Shown here: piece by piece, positions 17,413 to 27,066 of the stretch | How the letters are laid out: the number at the start of each line of letters is the position of its first letter | How positions within the stretch are numbered: position 1 is the stretch's first letter | DNA from: Variovorax sp. JS1663 | Lineage (GTDB): Bacteria; Pseudomonadota; Gammaproteobacteria; Burkholderiales; Burkholderiaceae_C | DNA: 64,000 nt | NCBI RefSeq assembly: GCF_002157355.1 | Contig: NZ_LYMK01000005.1 | Span: forward strand, 142,290 to 206,289 | Direction: 5' to 3' | Made by a program: the position numbers and the translations under genes | Notes under the pieces: generated by a model | Told to the model about the DNA's origin: nothing | The model's database searches: none | The model's input: the letters and a program-made list of their open reading frames with translations, nothing else

Positions 17413-18452
17413 CGGCCCTCCCACCCAGCCCCGAAAAGACCACGCTCGACCGCCGTGTCCGCATGCTGCGCACGGCGATGGGGCCGGTGATCGCGGCCGC
17501 GCTGGAAGACCGGGATGTGGTGGAGGTGCTGCTCAACCCCGATGGCACGCTCTGGATCGACCGGCTCTCGACCGGGCGAGCACCGACGGGCATGACGCTG
17601 TCGGCGGCTGATGGTGAACGCATCATTCGCCTGGTGGCGGCCCACGTGGGTGCCGAGGTGCACCGGGGCCAGCCGCTGCTCACCGCCGAGTTGCCCGAGA
17701 CGGGTGAACGCTTCGAGGGTGTGCTGCCGCCGGCGGCACCGGGGCCGGCCTTCGCGCTGCGCAAGCGCGCCGTGGGCGTGATCCCGCTGGACCGCTACGT
17801 GGCCGACGGGATGATGAGCCCAGAGCAGGCCGATTTCCTGCGTCGGGCCGTGCACGAGCGGCAGAACATCCTGATCGCGGGAGGCACCAGCACCGGCAAG
17901 ACCACACTGGCCAATGCGCTGCTGGCCGAGATCGCCGCCACCGGCGACCGGGTGCTGGTGCTCGAAGACACGATCGAACTGCAGTGCTCCGCGCGCGACC
18001 ACGTGCCGCTGCGCACGCGCGCGGGTGCCGTCTCGATGACCGAGCTGGTGCGCGCCACGATGCGGCTGCGGCCCGACCGCGTGGTGGTGGGCGAGGTGCG
18101 GGGCGGCGAAGCGCTGGACCTGGTCAAGGTCTGGGGCACCGGCCACCCTGGCGGCATCGCCACCATTCATGCCGGCTCCGCACTCGGAGCGTTGCTGCGG
18201 GTGGAGCAACTGATCCTGGAGGTCGCGGTGAACCCGCCGCGCGCCCTGATCGCCGAGGCGATCAACGTGGTGGTGTACATCGCCGGTCGCGGGCGCAAGC
18301 GCCGCATCGAGACGATTGCCCACGTCACCGGACACGACAGCACCGGCTACCACCTGGTGTCGGTGAACGAGCCATTGCCTGAACTGCCAACGCCCTCCCC
18401 GCCTTCAGCGGAGCACTCCCCTTCCTCAACCCCACCCGGAGATCTTTCATGA
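17409..18452 (+). CDS. trbB: P-type conjugative transfer ATPase TrbB (VirB11 family)
   Basis: 347 residues. Walker A GGTSTGKTTL near residue 157, an Asp box VLEDTIELQC, Walker B-like RVVVGEVRGGEALDLVK and the His box GHPGGIATIHAG are all present, as in secretion ATPases of the GspE/VirB11 superfamily. It would form the hexameric cytoplasmic ATPase energising pilus assembly and DNA transfer of the type IV secretion system. A 30-residue Pro/Ser-rich tail ends in the ATGA overlap with trbC. Confidence 0.96.
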   Translation: MTALPPSPEKTTLDRRVRMLRTAMGPVIAAALEDRDVVEVLLNPDGTLWIDRLSTGRAPTGMTLSAADGERIIRLVAAHVGAEVHRGQPLLTAELPETGERFEGVLPPAAPGPAFALRKRAVGVIPLDRYVADGMMSPEQADFLRRAVHERQNILIAGGTSTGKTTLANALLAEIAATGDRVLVLEDTIELQCSARDHVPLRTRAGAVSMTELVRATMRLRPDRVVVGEVRGGEALDLVKVWGTGHPGGIATIHAGSALGALLRVEQLILEVAVNPPRALIAEAINVVVYIAGRGRKRRIETIAHVTGHDSTGYHLVSVNEPLPELPTPSPPSAEHSPSSTPPGDLS

Positions 18453-18853
18453 CCCCTTCGCTTGCCCTGCGCTCCTTTGCCCAACCGTTCACCCGTCTGC
18501 TGGTGTCCTCGCGAACAGCCCGGCTGCGCCGCTTGAACCGGCTGATGCAGCCCGCCCGCCAGGGTCTGCTCACCGCATCCATCATGCTGAGCCTGGCCGG
18601 CACGGCCAAGGCAGCCGGTTCCAGCATGCCCTGGGAGGGGCCTTTGCAATCCATCCTGGACTCGATCCAGGGTCCGGTGGCCCGCATCGTGGCCGTGATC
18701 ATCATCATCGCCACCGGCCTGGCCCTGGCCTTCGGTGACACCTCTGGCGGCTTTCGGAAGCTGATCCAGATCGTCTTCGGTCTGTCGATCGCCTTCGCGG
18801 CCTCGTCCTTCTTCCTGAGCTTCTTCAGCTTCTCGGGCGGGGCGCTGGTATGA
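18449..18853 (+). CDS. trbC: Conjugative transfer pilin precursor TrbC (VirB2 family)
   Basis: 134 residues. A long basic leader precedes a hydrophobic segment and an Ala-x-Ala type cleavage region (GTAKAAGSSMPWEGPLQSI); the mature part has two membrane helices (VARIVAVIIIIATGLALAFG and IVFGLSIAFAASSFFLSFF) separated by a short polar loop, as in VirB2/TrbC prepilins that are processed and, in RP4, cyclised. It would be the major pilus subunit. Overlaps trbB and trbD by ATGA. Confidence 0.93.
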   Translation: MTPSLALRSFAQPFTRLLVSSRTARLRRLNRLMQPARQGLLTASIMLSLAGTAKAAGSSMPWEGPLQSILDSIQGPVARIVAVIIIIATGLALAFGDTSGGFRKLIQIVFGLSIAFAASSFFLSFFSFSGGALV

Positions 18854-19134
18854 GCGGCGGTGCCGAGCACGCCACCTCACTGGCCAGCGGCTTCGAGATT
18901 CCGCTGCACCGCTCGCTGACCGAGGCCATCCTGATGGGCGGCGCGCCGCGCACGGTAGCCATCGCCAACGGGACGCTGGCCGCCGCAGTGGGTCTGGGCT
19001 TGCAGCTGTGGATTCCGGGCGCTGTGCTGTGGATCGTGGGCCATTCGCTTGCTGTCTGGGGTGCGCGGGCCGATCCGCAGTTCATGGCGGTGTTTGCCCG
19101 GCACCTGAAGCACAAGCCTCTGCTGGACGTGTGA
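18850..19134 (+). CDS. trbD: Conjugative transfer protein TrbD (VirB3 family)
   Basis: 94 residues. FEIPLHRSLTEAILMGGAPR at the N-terminus is the TrbD/VirB3 signature, followed by two close membrane helices (residues about 38-75) and a basic tail. It is an inner-membrane component that works with the TrbE ATPase. Starts within the trbC stop codon; trbE follows after 10 bp. Confidence 0.94.
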   Translation: MSGGAEHATSLASGFEIPLHRSLTEAILMGGAPRTVAIANGTLAAAVGLGLQLWIPGAVLWIVGHSLAVWGARADPQFMAVFARHLKHKPLLDV

Positions 19135-19144
19135 GGACGACGCC

Positions 19145-21592
19145 ATGCTCAACCTCTCCGAGTACCGGCAACGCCCCGCCCTGCTGGCCGACTGGCTGCC
19201 TTGGGCCGGACTGGTAGCGCCCGGCGTGGTGCTGAACAAGGACGGCTCGTTCCAGCGCACCGCACGCTTTCGAGGGCCGGACCTGGACAGTGCCACGCAG
19301 GGCGAGCTGGTTGCCACCACCGCGCGCCTGAACAACGCGCTGCGCCGTCTGGGGTCGGGCTGGGCGCTGTACGTGGACGCCGAGCGCCGACTAGCCGCCG
19401 ACTACCCGCGCTCGTCCTTTCCGGACGCGCTGTCGTGGCTGGTGGACGAAGAGCGGCGCGCAGCCTTCGAAGAATCGGCCAGCCACTTCGAGAGCCGCTA
19501 CCACTTCACGCTGCAGTACCTGCCGCCCGAGGAATCGCGCGCACGGGCCGCCAACCTGCTCTACGAAAACCGCTCCAGCAACGGTGTGGACTGGCGCGAA
19601 CGGCTGGCCGCCTTCATCGCCGAGACCGACCGCGTATTCGACCTGCTCGACGGCGTGATGCCGGAGATCGCCTGGCTGCAGGACGCCGACACGTTGAGCT
19701 ACCTGCATACCACGGTGTCGCCACGCACCTACCCGGTGGCCGTTCCCGAGGTGCCCTTCCACCTCGATGCGCTGCTGGCCGATGCCTCCCTGCTGGGCGG
19801 TCTGGCGCCCATGCTGGGTGACGCGCATCTGCGGGTGGCCACGGTGCGCGGGTTCCCCACGTCCACCTGGCCCGGCGTGCTGGACGATCTGAACCGGCTC
19901 GGCTTCGGTTACCGCTGGTCCACGCGCTTCCTGTGCATGGACAAGGCAGAGGCCGAGAAGGAGCTGGGCCGGCTGCGCCGGCAGTGGTTCGCCAAGCGCA
20001 AGAACGTGCTGGCCCTGCTGCGCGAGACGATATTCCAGCAGGAGTCGCCGCTGGTGGACACCGACGCCGGCAACAAAGCGGCCGATGCCGATGCGGCCCT
20101 TCAGGAGCTGGGCGGCGACCAGGTGGCCTTTGGCTACGTGACCGCCACGGTCACAGTGCTCGATGCCGACGCGAGCGCTGCCGACGAGAAGTTGCGCAGG
20201 GCCGAACGCGTGATCCAGGGGCGCGGCTTCGTCACCATCCCGGAGACGCTGAACGCGGTGGAGGCCTGGCTGTCGTCAATCCCAGGCAACGCCTACGCCA
20301 ACGTGCGCCAGCCCATCGTCTCGACACTGAACCTGGCGCACCTGATGCCGGTGTCGGCGGTGTGGGCGGGACCGGAGCGCAACCGGCACCTGGACGGTCC
20401 GCCCCTGGTCGTGACCCGCACCGAGGGCTCCACGCCGTTTCGGCTGGTGACCCACGTCGGTGACGTGGGCCACACCCTGGTGGTGGGACCAACCGGCATG
20501 GGCAAGTCGGTGCTGCTGGCCTTGCTGGCCCTGCAGTTCCGGCGCTACCCCGGTTCGCGCATCTTCGCGTTCGACATGGGCCGGTCCATGCGCGCCACGG
20601 TGCTCGGCCTCGGTGGCGAGCACTACGACCTGGGCAGCGACGGCGACATCGCTTTTCAGCCACTGGCCGGCATCGACCAGGAGGGCTACCGCAGCTGGGC
20701 CGCCGAGTGGGTCGAAGGCCGGCTGGTGCACGAGGGCGTGGCCGTGGGGCCGGACGAGAAGGCTGCAATCTGGTCGGCGCTGGGCAGCCTGGCCGGCGCG
20801 CCGCGCGAGCAGCGCACGCTCACCGGTCTGTCGGTGCTGCTGCAGTCCAACGCGCTGCGCCAGGCGCTCGCCCCCTACGTGCTGGGCGGCGCCCACGGCA
20901 AGCTGCTGGACGCTGATCACGACCGCCTGGGCACTGCCGACGTGCAGTGCTTCGAGATGGAAGAGCTGATGGGCAGCCGTGCGGCGGTGATGGCCGTGCT
21001 GGGCTACCTGTTCGCACGCTTGGAGGCACGCTTCGATGGTGCCCCCACCCTGCTGATGCTGGACGAGTCCTGGCTGTTCCTGGACGACCCGGTGTTCGCG
21101 GCGCGCATCCGCCAGTGGCTCAAGACGCTGCGCAAGAAGAACGTGTCGGTGCTGTTCGCCACGCAGAGCCTGGCCGACGTCCAGGGATCGAGCATCGCTC
21201 CGGCCATCGTGGAGAGCTGCGCGAGCCGCATCTTCCTGCCCAACCCGCAGGCCACCGAACCCCAGGTGCGCTCGATCTACGAGGCCTTCGGCCTGAACCG
21301 CCGCCAGATCGAGATCGTGGCCACCGCCGTGCCCAAGCGCGACTACTACTACCAATCCCGGCTGGGCAACCGCCTGTTCGATCTGGACCTGCGCGCCGTG
21401 GCCCTGGCCTTCGCCGGAGCCTCGACACCGCAGGACCAGCGCCTTATCGACGAGGTGCTGGCTTCGCACCCGCCCGAGGGCTTCGCCCCGGCCTGGCTGC
21501 GCCGCCGTGGCCTGGACTGGGCGGCCGATCTCTTTCACCAACACACCCACCACCAACCCGGGCATGCCCGACCTTCAGGAGAAACGCCATGA
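19145..21592 (+). CDS. trbE: Conjugative transfer ATPase TrbE (VirB4 family)
   Basis: 815 residues, normal for TrbE. Walker A VVGPTGMGKSVLL near residue 445 and Walker B LLMLDESWLFLDDP near 636, followed by the LFATQSLADV motif shared by VirB4 proteins. The N-terminal 400 residues form the CagE/TrbE domain. Largest ATPase of the mating-pair formation complex, at the inner membrane. No frame break is seen. It overlaps trbJ by ATGA. Confidence 0.97.
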   Translation: MLNLSEYRQRPALLADWLPWAGLVAPGVVLNKDGSFQRTARFRGPDLDSATQGELVATTARLNNALRRLGSGWALYVDAERRLAADYPRSSFPDALSWLVDEERRAAFEESASHFESRYHFTLQYLPPEESRARAANLLYENRSSNGVDWRERLAAFIAETDRVFDLLDGVMPEIAWLQDADTLSYLHTTVSPRTYPVAVPEVPFHLDALLADASLLGGLAPMLGDAHLRVATVRGFPTSTWPGVLDDLNRLGFGYRWSTRFLCMDKAEAEKELGRLRRQWFAKRKNVLALLRETIFQQESPLVDTDAGNKAADADAALQELGGDQVAFGYVTATVTVLDADASAADEKLRRAERVIQGRGFVTIPETLNAVEAWLSSIPGNAYANVRQPIVSTLNLAHLMPVSAVWAGPERNRHLDGPPLVVTRTEGSTPFRLVTHVGDVGHTLVVGPTGMGKSVLLALLALQFRRYPGSRIFAFDMGRSMRATVLGLGGEHYDLGSDGDIAFQPLAGIDQEGYRSWAAEWVEGRLVHEGVAVGPDEKAAIWSALGSLAGAPREQRTLTGLSVLLQSNALRQALAPYVLGGAHGKLLDADHDRLGTADVQCFEMEELMGSRAAVMAVLGYLFARLEARFDGAPTLLMLDESWLFLDDPVFAARIRQWLKTLRKKNVSVLFATQSLADVQGSSIAPAIVESCASRIFLPNPQATEPQVRSIYEAFGLNRRQIEIVATAVPKRDYYYQSRLGNRLFDLDLRAVALAFAGASTPQDQRLIDEVLASHPPEGFAPAWLRRRGLDWAADLFHQHTHHQPGHARPSGETP

Positions 21593-22362
21593 GCTTTCAG
21601 TTCCCCGCCCGAGCCCTCAAGTCCCGCCTGACAGCGCTGGCCACCGCCGCCGCGCTGACCCTGGGCGTCACGCAGCCCGCACACGCACTCTTCGGCGTGG
21701 GCGACATCGTGCTGGACCCGGTCAACCTGGTGCAGAACACCATGACCGCTGCGCGCACACTGGAGCAGATCAATAACCAGATCCGCCAGTTGCAGAACGA
21801 GGCGCAGATGCTGATCAACCAGGCGCGCAACCTGGCGAGCCTGCCATTCAACGTCGTCAACCGCCTGCGCTCGACGCTGGACACGACGCGGCAATTGATC
21901 GCCCAGGCCCAGGGCCTGGCCTACCAGGTATCGAACCTCGACGCCGAGTTCGCCCGCCTCTATCCCGAGCAGTACGCCGCCACGGTGAGTGGCAACCAGA
22001 TGTTCCAGGACGCGCGCCAGCGTTGGAAGAACACGCTCAATGGCCTGCAGACCGCCATGCAGATGCAGGCCCAGGTGTCGCAGAACCTGAGCCTGGACGA
22101 AGGCGTGCTGGCCGACCTGGTCAGCCAGAGCCAGTCGGCCACCGGAGCGCTGCAGGCCATGCAGGCCACCAACCAGTTGCTGGCCCTGCAGGCCAAGCAG
22201 TCCATCCAGTCGCAGCAGCTGATGCTGACGCAGGACCGCGCAGCCTCGCTGGAGCTGGCCCGGCAGGCTGCGGCCATCGAGCGCGGCCGCGAGGTGACGC
22301 GCCGATTCATCGGCAGCGGCACGGGCTACACGCCACAGGGCGTGAGCTTCTACGGCCACTGA
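21589..22362 (+). CDS. trbJ: Conjugative transfer protein TrbJ (VirB5 family)
   Basis: 257 residues. CAGGAG lies before the ATG, which overlaps the trbE stop. A signal peptide ends at AHA (residues about 20-35), followed by LFGVGDIVLDPVNLVQNT and a long coiled-coil-like, Gln-rich helical region (LEQINNQIRQLQNEAQMLINQ). TrbJ proteins are periplasmic or pilus-associated minor components linked to adhesion and, in RP4, partly to exclusion. Confidence 0.93.
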   Translation: MSFQFPARALKSRLTALATAAALTLGVTQPAHALFGVGDIVLDPVNLVQNTMTAARTLEQINNQIRQLQNEAQMLINQARNLASLPFNVVNRLRSTLDTTRQLIAQAQGLAYQVSNLDAEFARLYPEQYAATVSGNQMFQDARQRWKNTLNGLQTAMQMQAQVSQNLSLDEGVLADLVSQSQSATGALQAMQATNQLLALQAKQSIQSQQLMLTQDRAASLELARQAAAIERGREVTRRFIGSGTGYTPQGVSFYGH

Positions 22363-22380
22363 ACCACCGGAGGCCCTGCC

Positions 22381-23751
22381 ATGGACGACGTCGCCGTCAT
22401 CGACCGCTTCCTGAACACGTTCTCCACCTACATCGACTCGGGTTTCGGGTTGCTGAACGGCGAGGTCGCCTTCCTCACCGCCACGCTGGTGGCCATCGAC
22501 ATGACCTTGGTCGGCCTGTTCTGGGCCATGGGCCATGCCACCGGCCAGGGCGAGGACGTGATGGCGAAGCTGATCCGCAAGGTGCTTTATGTGGGTGCCT
22601 TCGCCTACATCATCGGCAACTTCAACAGCCTGTCGGGCATCGTGTTCCGCTCGTTCGCTGGCCTGGGCCTGCAGGCCAGTGGCTCGGGCATGAGCCTGGC
22701 CTCCTTCCTGCAGCCGGGCCACCTGGCCAAGGCCGGCATCGATGCGGCGGCCCCCATCCTGCAGCAGATCAGCGACCTGTCCGGCTTTCCGGAGGTGTTC
22801 ATCAACATCGCACCCATCGTGGTGCTGTTCCTGGCCTGGCTCACGGTAATCGTGAGCTTCTTCGTGCTGGCCGTGCAGCTCTTCGTGACGCTGCTGGAAT
22901 TCAAGCTGACGACGCTGGCCGGCTTCGTGCTGGTGCCCTTTGCCTTGTGGAACAAGACCACCTTCCTGGCCGAGAAGGTGCTGGGCAACGTGGTGTCTTC
23001 GGGCATCAAGGTGCTGGTGCTCGCGGTGATCGTGGGCATCGGCACAGGGTTGTTCGCCCAGTTCCAGACGGCACCAGCCGAGCCCTCCATCGACCACGCG
23101 CTGGTGGTGATGCTGGCCTCACTGTCATTGCTGGGACTGGGCATCTTCGGGCCCGGCATCGCGACTGGCCTGGTGTCGGGGGCACCGCAGCTGGGTGCGG
23201 GCGCGGTGGCCGGCACGGCGCTGGGGGCCACGGGTCTGGCGGTGGCCGGAGGCGCTGCCATGGCAGGTGCCGGTGCGGCTGTGGCCGCCGGCGCACGCAT
23301 GGCGCCGGGCGCGGCACGCGCCACGATCAGCAGTGGCGCTTCGGCGGCCCGTTCGGCCAGTGGCCTCGCGGCCGGCGCGAAATCCGCCTACGAGGCCGGC
23401 GCTGCCGCTTCCTCTGGCGGTCCGCTGCGCGCCGCCGGGGCCGGCGTGGCCTACGCGGCCCGCACAGGCGCCAGCGCGGTGGGACAAAAACTGGCCGAAG
23501 GTGCGAAGACCGTGAAAGACAAGGTGTCGGGTTTCGTGGCGGAGGCCGCTGCGCCTGCTGCGGCATCGAGCGCCGAATCGGCCACTTCGAGCACATCCAC
23601 CTCAGCGCCCGCCACCGAGCCCGCCTGGGCGCAGCGCATGCGCCGGCGCCAGCAGATGGGGCACGCCGCCACGACGGCCTCGCACACCCTGCGCGGTGGC
23701 GATGGGGGCGGCTCGGGCAGCGGGCCCAGCCTTCGTGATTCGGATTCCTGA
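22381..23751 (+). CDS. trbL: Conjugative transfer membrane protein TrbL (VirB6 family)
   Basis: 456 residues. About six membrane segments lie in residues 15-260, beginning with the family sequence IDRFLNTFSTYIDSGFGLLNG. The remaining 200 residues are low-complexity Ala/Gly/Ser (AGAAVAAGARMAPGAARATIS and similar), as in other TrbL tails. It forms part of the inner-membrane translocation channel. An 18-bp gap with GGAGG separates it from trbJ. Confidence 0.95.
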   Translation: MDDVAVIDRFLNTFSTYIDSGFGLLNGEVAFLTATLVAIDMTLVGLFWAMGHATGQGEDVMAKLIRKVLYVGAFAYIIGNFNSLSGIVFRSFAGLGLQASGSGMSLASFLQPGHLAKAGIDAAAPILQQISDLSGFPEVFINIAPIVVLFLAWLTVIVSFFVLAVQLFVTLLEFKLTTLAGFVLVPFALWNKTTFLAEKVLGNVVSSGIKVLVLAVIVGIGTGLFAQFQTAPAEPSIDHALVVMLASLSLLGLGIFGPGIATGLVSGAPQLGAGAVAGTALGATGLAVAGGAAMAGAGAAVAAGARMAPGAARATISSGASAARSASGLAAGAKSAYEAGAAASSGGPLRAAGAGVAYAARTGASAVGQKLAEGAKTVKDKVSGFVAEAAAPAAASSAESATSSTSTSAPATEPAWAQRMRRRQQMGHAATTASHTLRGGDGGGSGSGPSLRDSDS

Positions 23752-23763
23752 GGAGAACCCAGC

Positions 23764-24468
23764 ATGCGATTCAAACGACCGCAGGTGCGCTATGCCGACA
23801 CGCCGCAGCCTGCCACCCCCTACCAATCGGCCGCACAGGCCTGGGACGAGCGCATCGGATCGGCCCGCGTGCAGGCCCGCAACTGGCGCCTGATGGCCTT
23901 TGGCTGTCTGTCGCTGGCCTTATTGATGGCCGGTGGTCTGGTCTGGCGCTCGGCACAGTCCATCGTGACGCCCTACGTGGTGGAGGTGGATCAGGCAGGT
24001 CAGGTGCGCACCGTGGGCGAGGCTGCCTCACCCTACCGCCCCGGCGATGCGCAGATCGCGCACCACCTGGCCCGCTTCGTGACGCTGGTGCGTTCGCTGT
24101 CCATCGACCCGATCGTGGTGCGGCAGAACTGGCTGGACGCCTACGACTACACGACCGACCGCGGGGCCGCCGTGCTCAACGAATACGCCCGCACCAACGA
24201 TCCGTTCGTGCGGGTGGGCAAGGAGTCTGCGACGGTACAGATCACCAGCGTGGTCCGGGCCAGCGATGCCTCGTTCAACGTGCGCTGGACCGAGCAGCGC
24301 TTCGTCAACGGCGCACCAGCCGGCACCGAGCGGTGGACAGCCGTGGTCTCGATCGTGCTGCAGACGCCGCGCACCGAGCAGCGCCTGCGCAAGAATCCCC
24401 TGGGCATCTACGTCAACGGCCTGTCCTGGACCCGAGAACTGGATGCGAATGAAGGAAGCAAACCATGA
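23764..24468 (+). CDS. trbF: Conjugative transfer protein TrbF (VirB8 family)
   Basis: 234 residues. Short cytoplasmic N-terminus (MRFKRPQVRYADTPQPATPYQSA), one membrane helix near residues 45-65, then a periplasmic VirB8-like domain with TPYVVEVDQAGQVRTVGEA and the closing NPLGIYVNGLSWTREL. An assembly factor connecting inner-membrane parts with TrbG and TrbI. AGGAG precedes the start; its stop overlaps trbG by ATGA. Confidence 0.95.
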   Translation: MRFKRPQVRYADTPQPATPYQSAAQAWDERIGSARVQARNWRLMAFGCLSLALLMAGGLVWRSAQSIVTPYVVEVDQAGQVRTVGEAASPYRPGDAQIAHHLARFVTLVRSLSIDPIVVRQNWLDAYDYTTDRGAAVLNEYARTNDPFVRVGKESATVQITSVVRASDASFNVRWTEQRFVNGAPAGTERWTAVVSIVLQTPRTEQRLRKNPLGIYVNGLSWTRELDANEGSKP

Positions 24469-25478
24469 ACACTCCGAACCAGACCCATCGCTTGCTCTTC
24501 AGTGCGATCGCCGTTGCCGCCACTCTGACGGGTTGCGCGTCGCCAGGCACGCCACCACCAGTGATTCCACTTGACGAGCCGGTGATGGCGCAGCCCCTGC
24601 CCGAGCCGCCCCAGCCGGTGGAGGTGGTCGCGGTACCGCAGGTGCTGCCCATGCCCTCGCAGATGAAGCTGCTGCCTGCAGCGCAGGACAAGCCGCCCGT
24701 GCCCGAGCCCGTGGACGAACGGCTGCGGGTGTCAAGGGCCAACGAAGAGGCCCGGGTCGCACCGACGCGTGAGGGCTACGTCAATGCGATCCAGGTATGG
24801 CCCTACACGGACGGCGCGCTGTACCAGGTCTATGCCGCGCCAGGTCGCGTGACGGTGATTTCGCTGCAAGCGGGCGAAGAGCTGGTCACGGTGGCAGCCG
24901 GTGATACGGTGCGCTGGATCGTCGGCGACACGTCCAGCGGAGCCGGCGATGCGCTGCGCGTGAACGTGCTGGTCAAGCCGGTGCGCACCGGCCTGAAGAC
25001 CAACCTGGTGATCACCACCAACCGGCGCACCTATCTGATCGAACTGACCTCGACCGAGAAAGCATGGATGGCCTCGGTGTCCTGGGATTACCCCAAAGAC
25101 CGCATGCTGGCCTTGCAGCGCCAGGCCCAGGCGGCAAAGACGGCAGCGCCCGTGGACGCTGGGCTGTCGCTGGAGCGCCTGCGCTTTCGCTACGCTATCA
25201 GCGGCAGCACGCCGCCCTGGAAGCCTCTGCGGGCCTTTGACGATGGCGAGAAGGTCTACATCCAGTTCCCGGCTGGCATCGCGCAAGGCGAGTTGCCGCC
25301 GCTGTTCGTGATCGGCGCGCAGGGCGACGGGCAGTTGGTGAACTACCGCTTCCGCTCGCCCTACTACATCGTCGACCGCCTGTTTGGTGCGGCAGAACTG
25401 CGGCTGGGCGCCGACAAGGGCGACGTGGTCCGCATCGAGCGCACGGACGGATGGACGCCGACCACTCGGAGGAACTGA
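24465..25478 (+). CDS. trbG: Conjugative transfer protein TrbG (VirB9 family), probable lipoprotein
   Basis: 337 residues. The signal peptide ends in a lipobox-like LTGCAS (Cys about residue 25), then a Pro-rich linker and the VirB9/CagX domain: YVNAIQVWPYTDGALYQVYAAP, VGDTSSGAG and, at the C-terminus, YYIVDRLFGAAELRLG. A core-complex protein bridging periplasm and outer membrane with TrbI. Two bases separate its stop from the TrbI start. Confidence 0.95.
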   Translation: MNTPNQTHRLLFSAIAVAATLTGCASPGTPPPVIPLDEPVMAQPLPEPPQPVEVVAVPQVLPMPSQMKLLPAAQDKPPVPEPVDERLRVSRANEEARVAPTREGYVNAIQVWPYTDGALYQVYAAPGRVTVISLQAGEELVTVAAGDTVRWIVGDTSSGAGDALRVNVLVKPVRTGLKTNLVITTNRRTYLIELTSTEKAWMASVSWDYPKDRMLALQRQAQAAKTAAPVDAGLSLERLRFRYAISGSTPPWKPLRAFDDGEKVYIQFPAGIAQGELPPLFVIGAQGDGQLVNYRFRSPYYIVDRLFGAAELRLGADKGDVVRIERTDGWTPTTRRN

Positions 25479-25480
25479 AC

Positions 25481-26794
25481 ATGCCCATGCACGACCCTGC
25501 ACCGTCGGGCGCGCCCGGCCGCCCTGCAGCGGCCAAGGTGTCTCCCGATTCGATGGCGCTGCGCGCCCAGCCACGCCCGGTGACCCGGCTCAATCGCCGC
25601 AGCCTTGCGCTGCTGGCGGGTCTGCTGGCCTTGGGCGTGCTGGGAGCGACGGTCTGGTCGCTGCAGCCCAAAACCCGCCGGGAGTCCAGCGAACCCGCCG
25701 AGCTGTTCAACGTTGATCGCGTCTCGCGGTCCGAAGGCCTGGGGCAGCTGCCGGCGGACTACTCCAAGCTGCAACAACCCGCACCGGTACCGGAGTTGGG
25801 GCCACCCCTGCCCGGCGACCTGGGCCCAGCCATCGTCAAATCGCAACAGCCGGTGGTGCCGAGCTATTCGCCGCCGGGACACGACCCTGCCGCGTCAGAG
25901 CGCGATGCCCGGCGCAAGGAGTCCGAGCAAGCTGCCGCCGCATCGGTGTTCTTTCGCAATGGTTCGCAGCGCGCGACAACTGCTGCGCCGACCTCTGCGG
26001 CCCCTGGCACCCCGAGCTCGGTGCCCAGCGACCTGACGGGTTTCGACCCCATGGCGGCTGGCCCGGCGTCCACGCCGGCGCAGGCCAGCGGTGCCGACGC
26101 CACGGCGTCACAGAACCGGCAAGACCAGAAGGAGGCTTTCCAGAAAACCGCTTCCACGGAAACACGCAATTCCGGCTCGCTGCAACTGCCCGCCTCGCCG
26201 TACCAGGTGATGGCGGGCACGGTGATCGCCGGTGCCTTGGTCACCGGCATCCAGTCCGACCTGCCCGGCGACGTGATCGCCACGGTCACCGAGCCGGTCT
26301 ACGACACCGCCACCGGCAAACACCTGCTGATCCCGCAGGGCTCTCGCATCCTCGGGCGCTACAACAGCCAGGTGAGCTATGGCCAGAGCCGGGTGCAGGT
26401 GGTGTGGAACCGGGTGATCCTGCCCGACACGTCGTCACTGACACTGGACAACCTGGTGGGTTCCGACCCTGCCGGCCGGGCCGGGCTCGAAGATGGCGTG
26501 GACTGGCACTGGGATCGCGTCTTCGCAGGGGCCGCACTGACCTCGCTGCTGGGCATCGGTGCCGAGCTGGCCGCGCCCGAGAACCGGCAGGACGGCAACC
26601 GCATCGTGATCGCCGGACGGGACAGCCTGCAAGACAGCGTGAACCAGATCGGTCAGGAGGTGACCCGCCGCAACCTGAACATCCAACCCACGCTGACCGC
26701 GCGGCCCGGCTTGCCCATGCGCGTCATCGTCAACCGCGACCTGGTGCTGAGGCCCTACCAGCCGCTGTTTTTCGTCCGGGGGACGCCGCGATGA
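25481..26794 (+). CDS. trbI: Conjugative transfer protein TrbI (VirB10 family)
   Basis: 437 residues from the ATG at 25481, which has GGAGG 11 bp upstream; an in-frame ATG at 25451 lies inside trbG and is less likely. One membrane helix near residues 40-60, a long Pro/Ala/Ser-rich periplasmic spacer, then the VirB10 domain (MAGTVIAGALVTGIQSDLPG, HLLIPQGSRILGRYNSQVSYG, closing RPYQPLFFV). It spans inner and outer membranes in the type IV core complex. Last trb gene; overlaps the DUF2274 gene by ATGA. Confidence 0.96.
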   Translation: MPMHDPAPSGAPGRPAAAKVSPDSMALRAQPRPVTRLNRRSLALLAGLLALGVLGATVWSLQPKTRRESSEPAELFNVDRVSRSEGLGQLPADYSKLQQPAPVPELGPPLPGDLGPAIVKSQQPVVPSYSPPGHDPAASERDARRKESEQAAAASVFFRNGSQRATTAAPTSAAPGTPSSVPSDLTGFDPMAAGPASTPAQASGADATASQNRQDQKEAFQKTASTETRNSGSLQLPASPYQVMAGTVIAGALVTGIQSDLPGDVIATVTEPVYDTATGKHLLIPQGSRILGRYNSQVSYGQSRVQVVWNRVILPDTSSLTLDNLVGSDPAGRAGLEDGVDWHWDRVFAGAALTSLLGIGAELAAPENRQDGNRIVIAGRDSLQDSVNQIGQEVTRRNLNIQPTLTARPGLPMRVIVNRDLVLRPYQPLFFVRGTPR

Positions 26795-27066
26795 GCACGA
26801 ACCACAAGCTTCGACTGGGGCCTCTGCCCAAGACCGAAAGCGTCAAGCTGACCTTCTCTTGTCCGTCCGACCTCAAGTCCGAACTGGATCGCTACGCCGC
26901 TCTGCACGCTCAGACCTATGGCGAGGCGACGGATGCGCTGGCGCTGATTCCGCACATGCTGGCAGCGTTCATGGCCAGGGACCGAGGATTCCGGCGAGGA
27001 GATGCCAAAGGTAAGACTCCATTGGCGTCGACCAAATCGGCCGGTGCTGGCAGGGTACTGGAATGA
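26791..27066 (+). CDS. DUF2274 domain protein
   Basis: 91 residues. The stretch LRLGPLPKTESVKLTFSCPS with LKSELDRYAALHAQTYG and ALIPHMLAAFMARDRGF matches DUF2274, a small family regularly found right after trbI in ICE and plasmid trb operons. The lysine- and arginine-rich tail suggests nucleic-acid or membrane-surface contact, but the function is unknown. It overlaps trbI and the next small frame by ATGA. Confidence 0.88.
   Translation: MSTNHKLRLGPLPKTESVKLTFSCPSDLKSELDRYAALHAQTYGEATDALALIPHMLAAFMARDRGFRRGDAKGKTPLASTKSAGAGRVLE

Noticed and set aside
20276..21565. A 429-codon minus-strand frame inside trbE
   Set aside because: Antisense shadow of a full-length TrbE with both Walker motifs.
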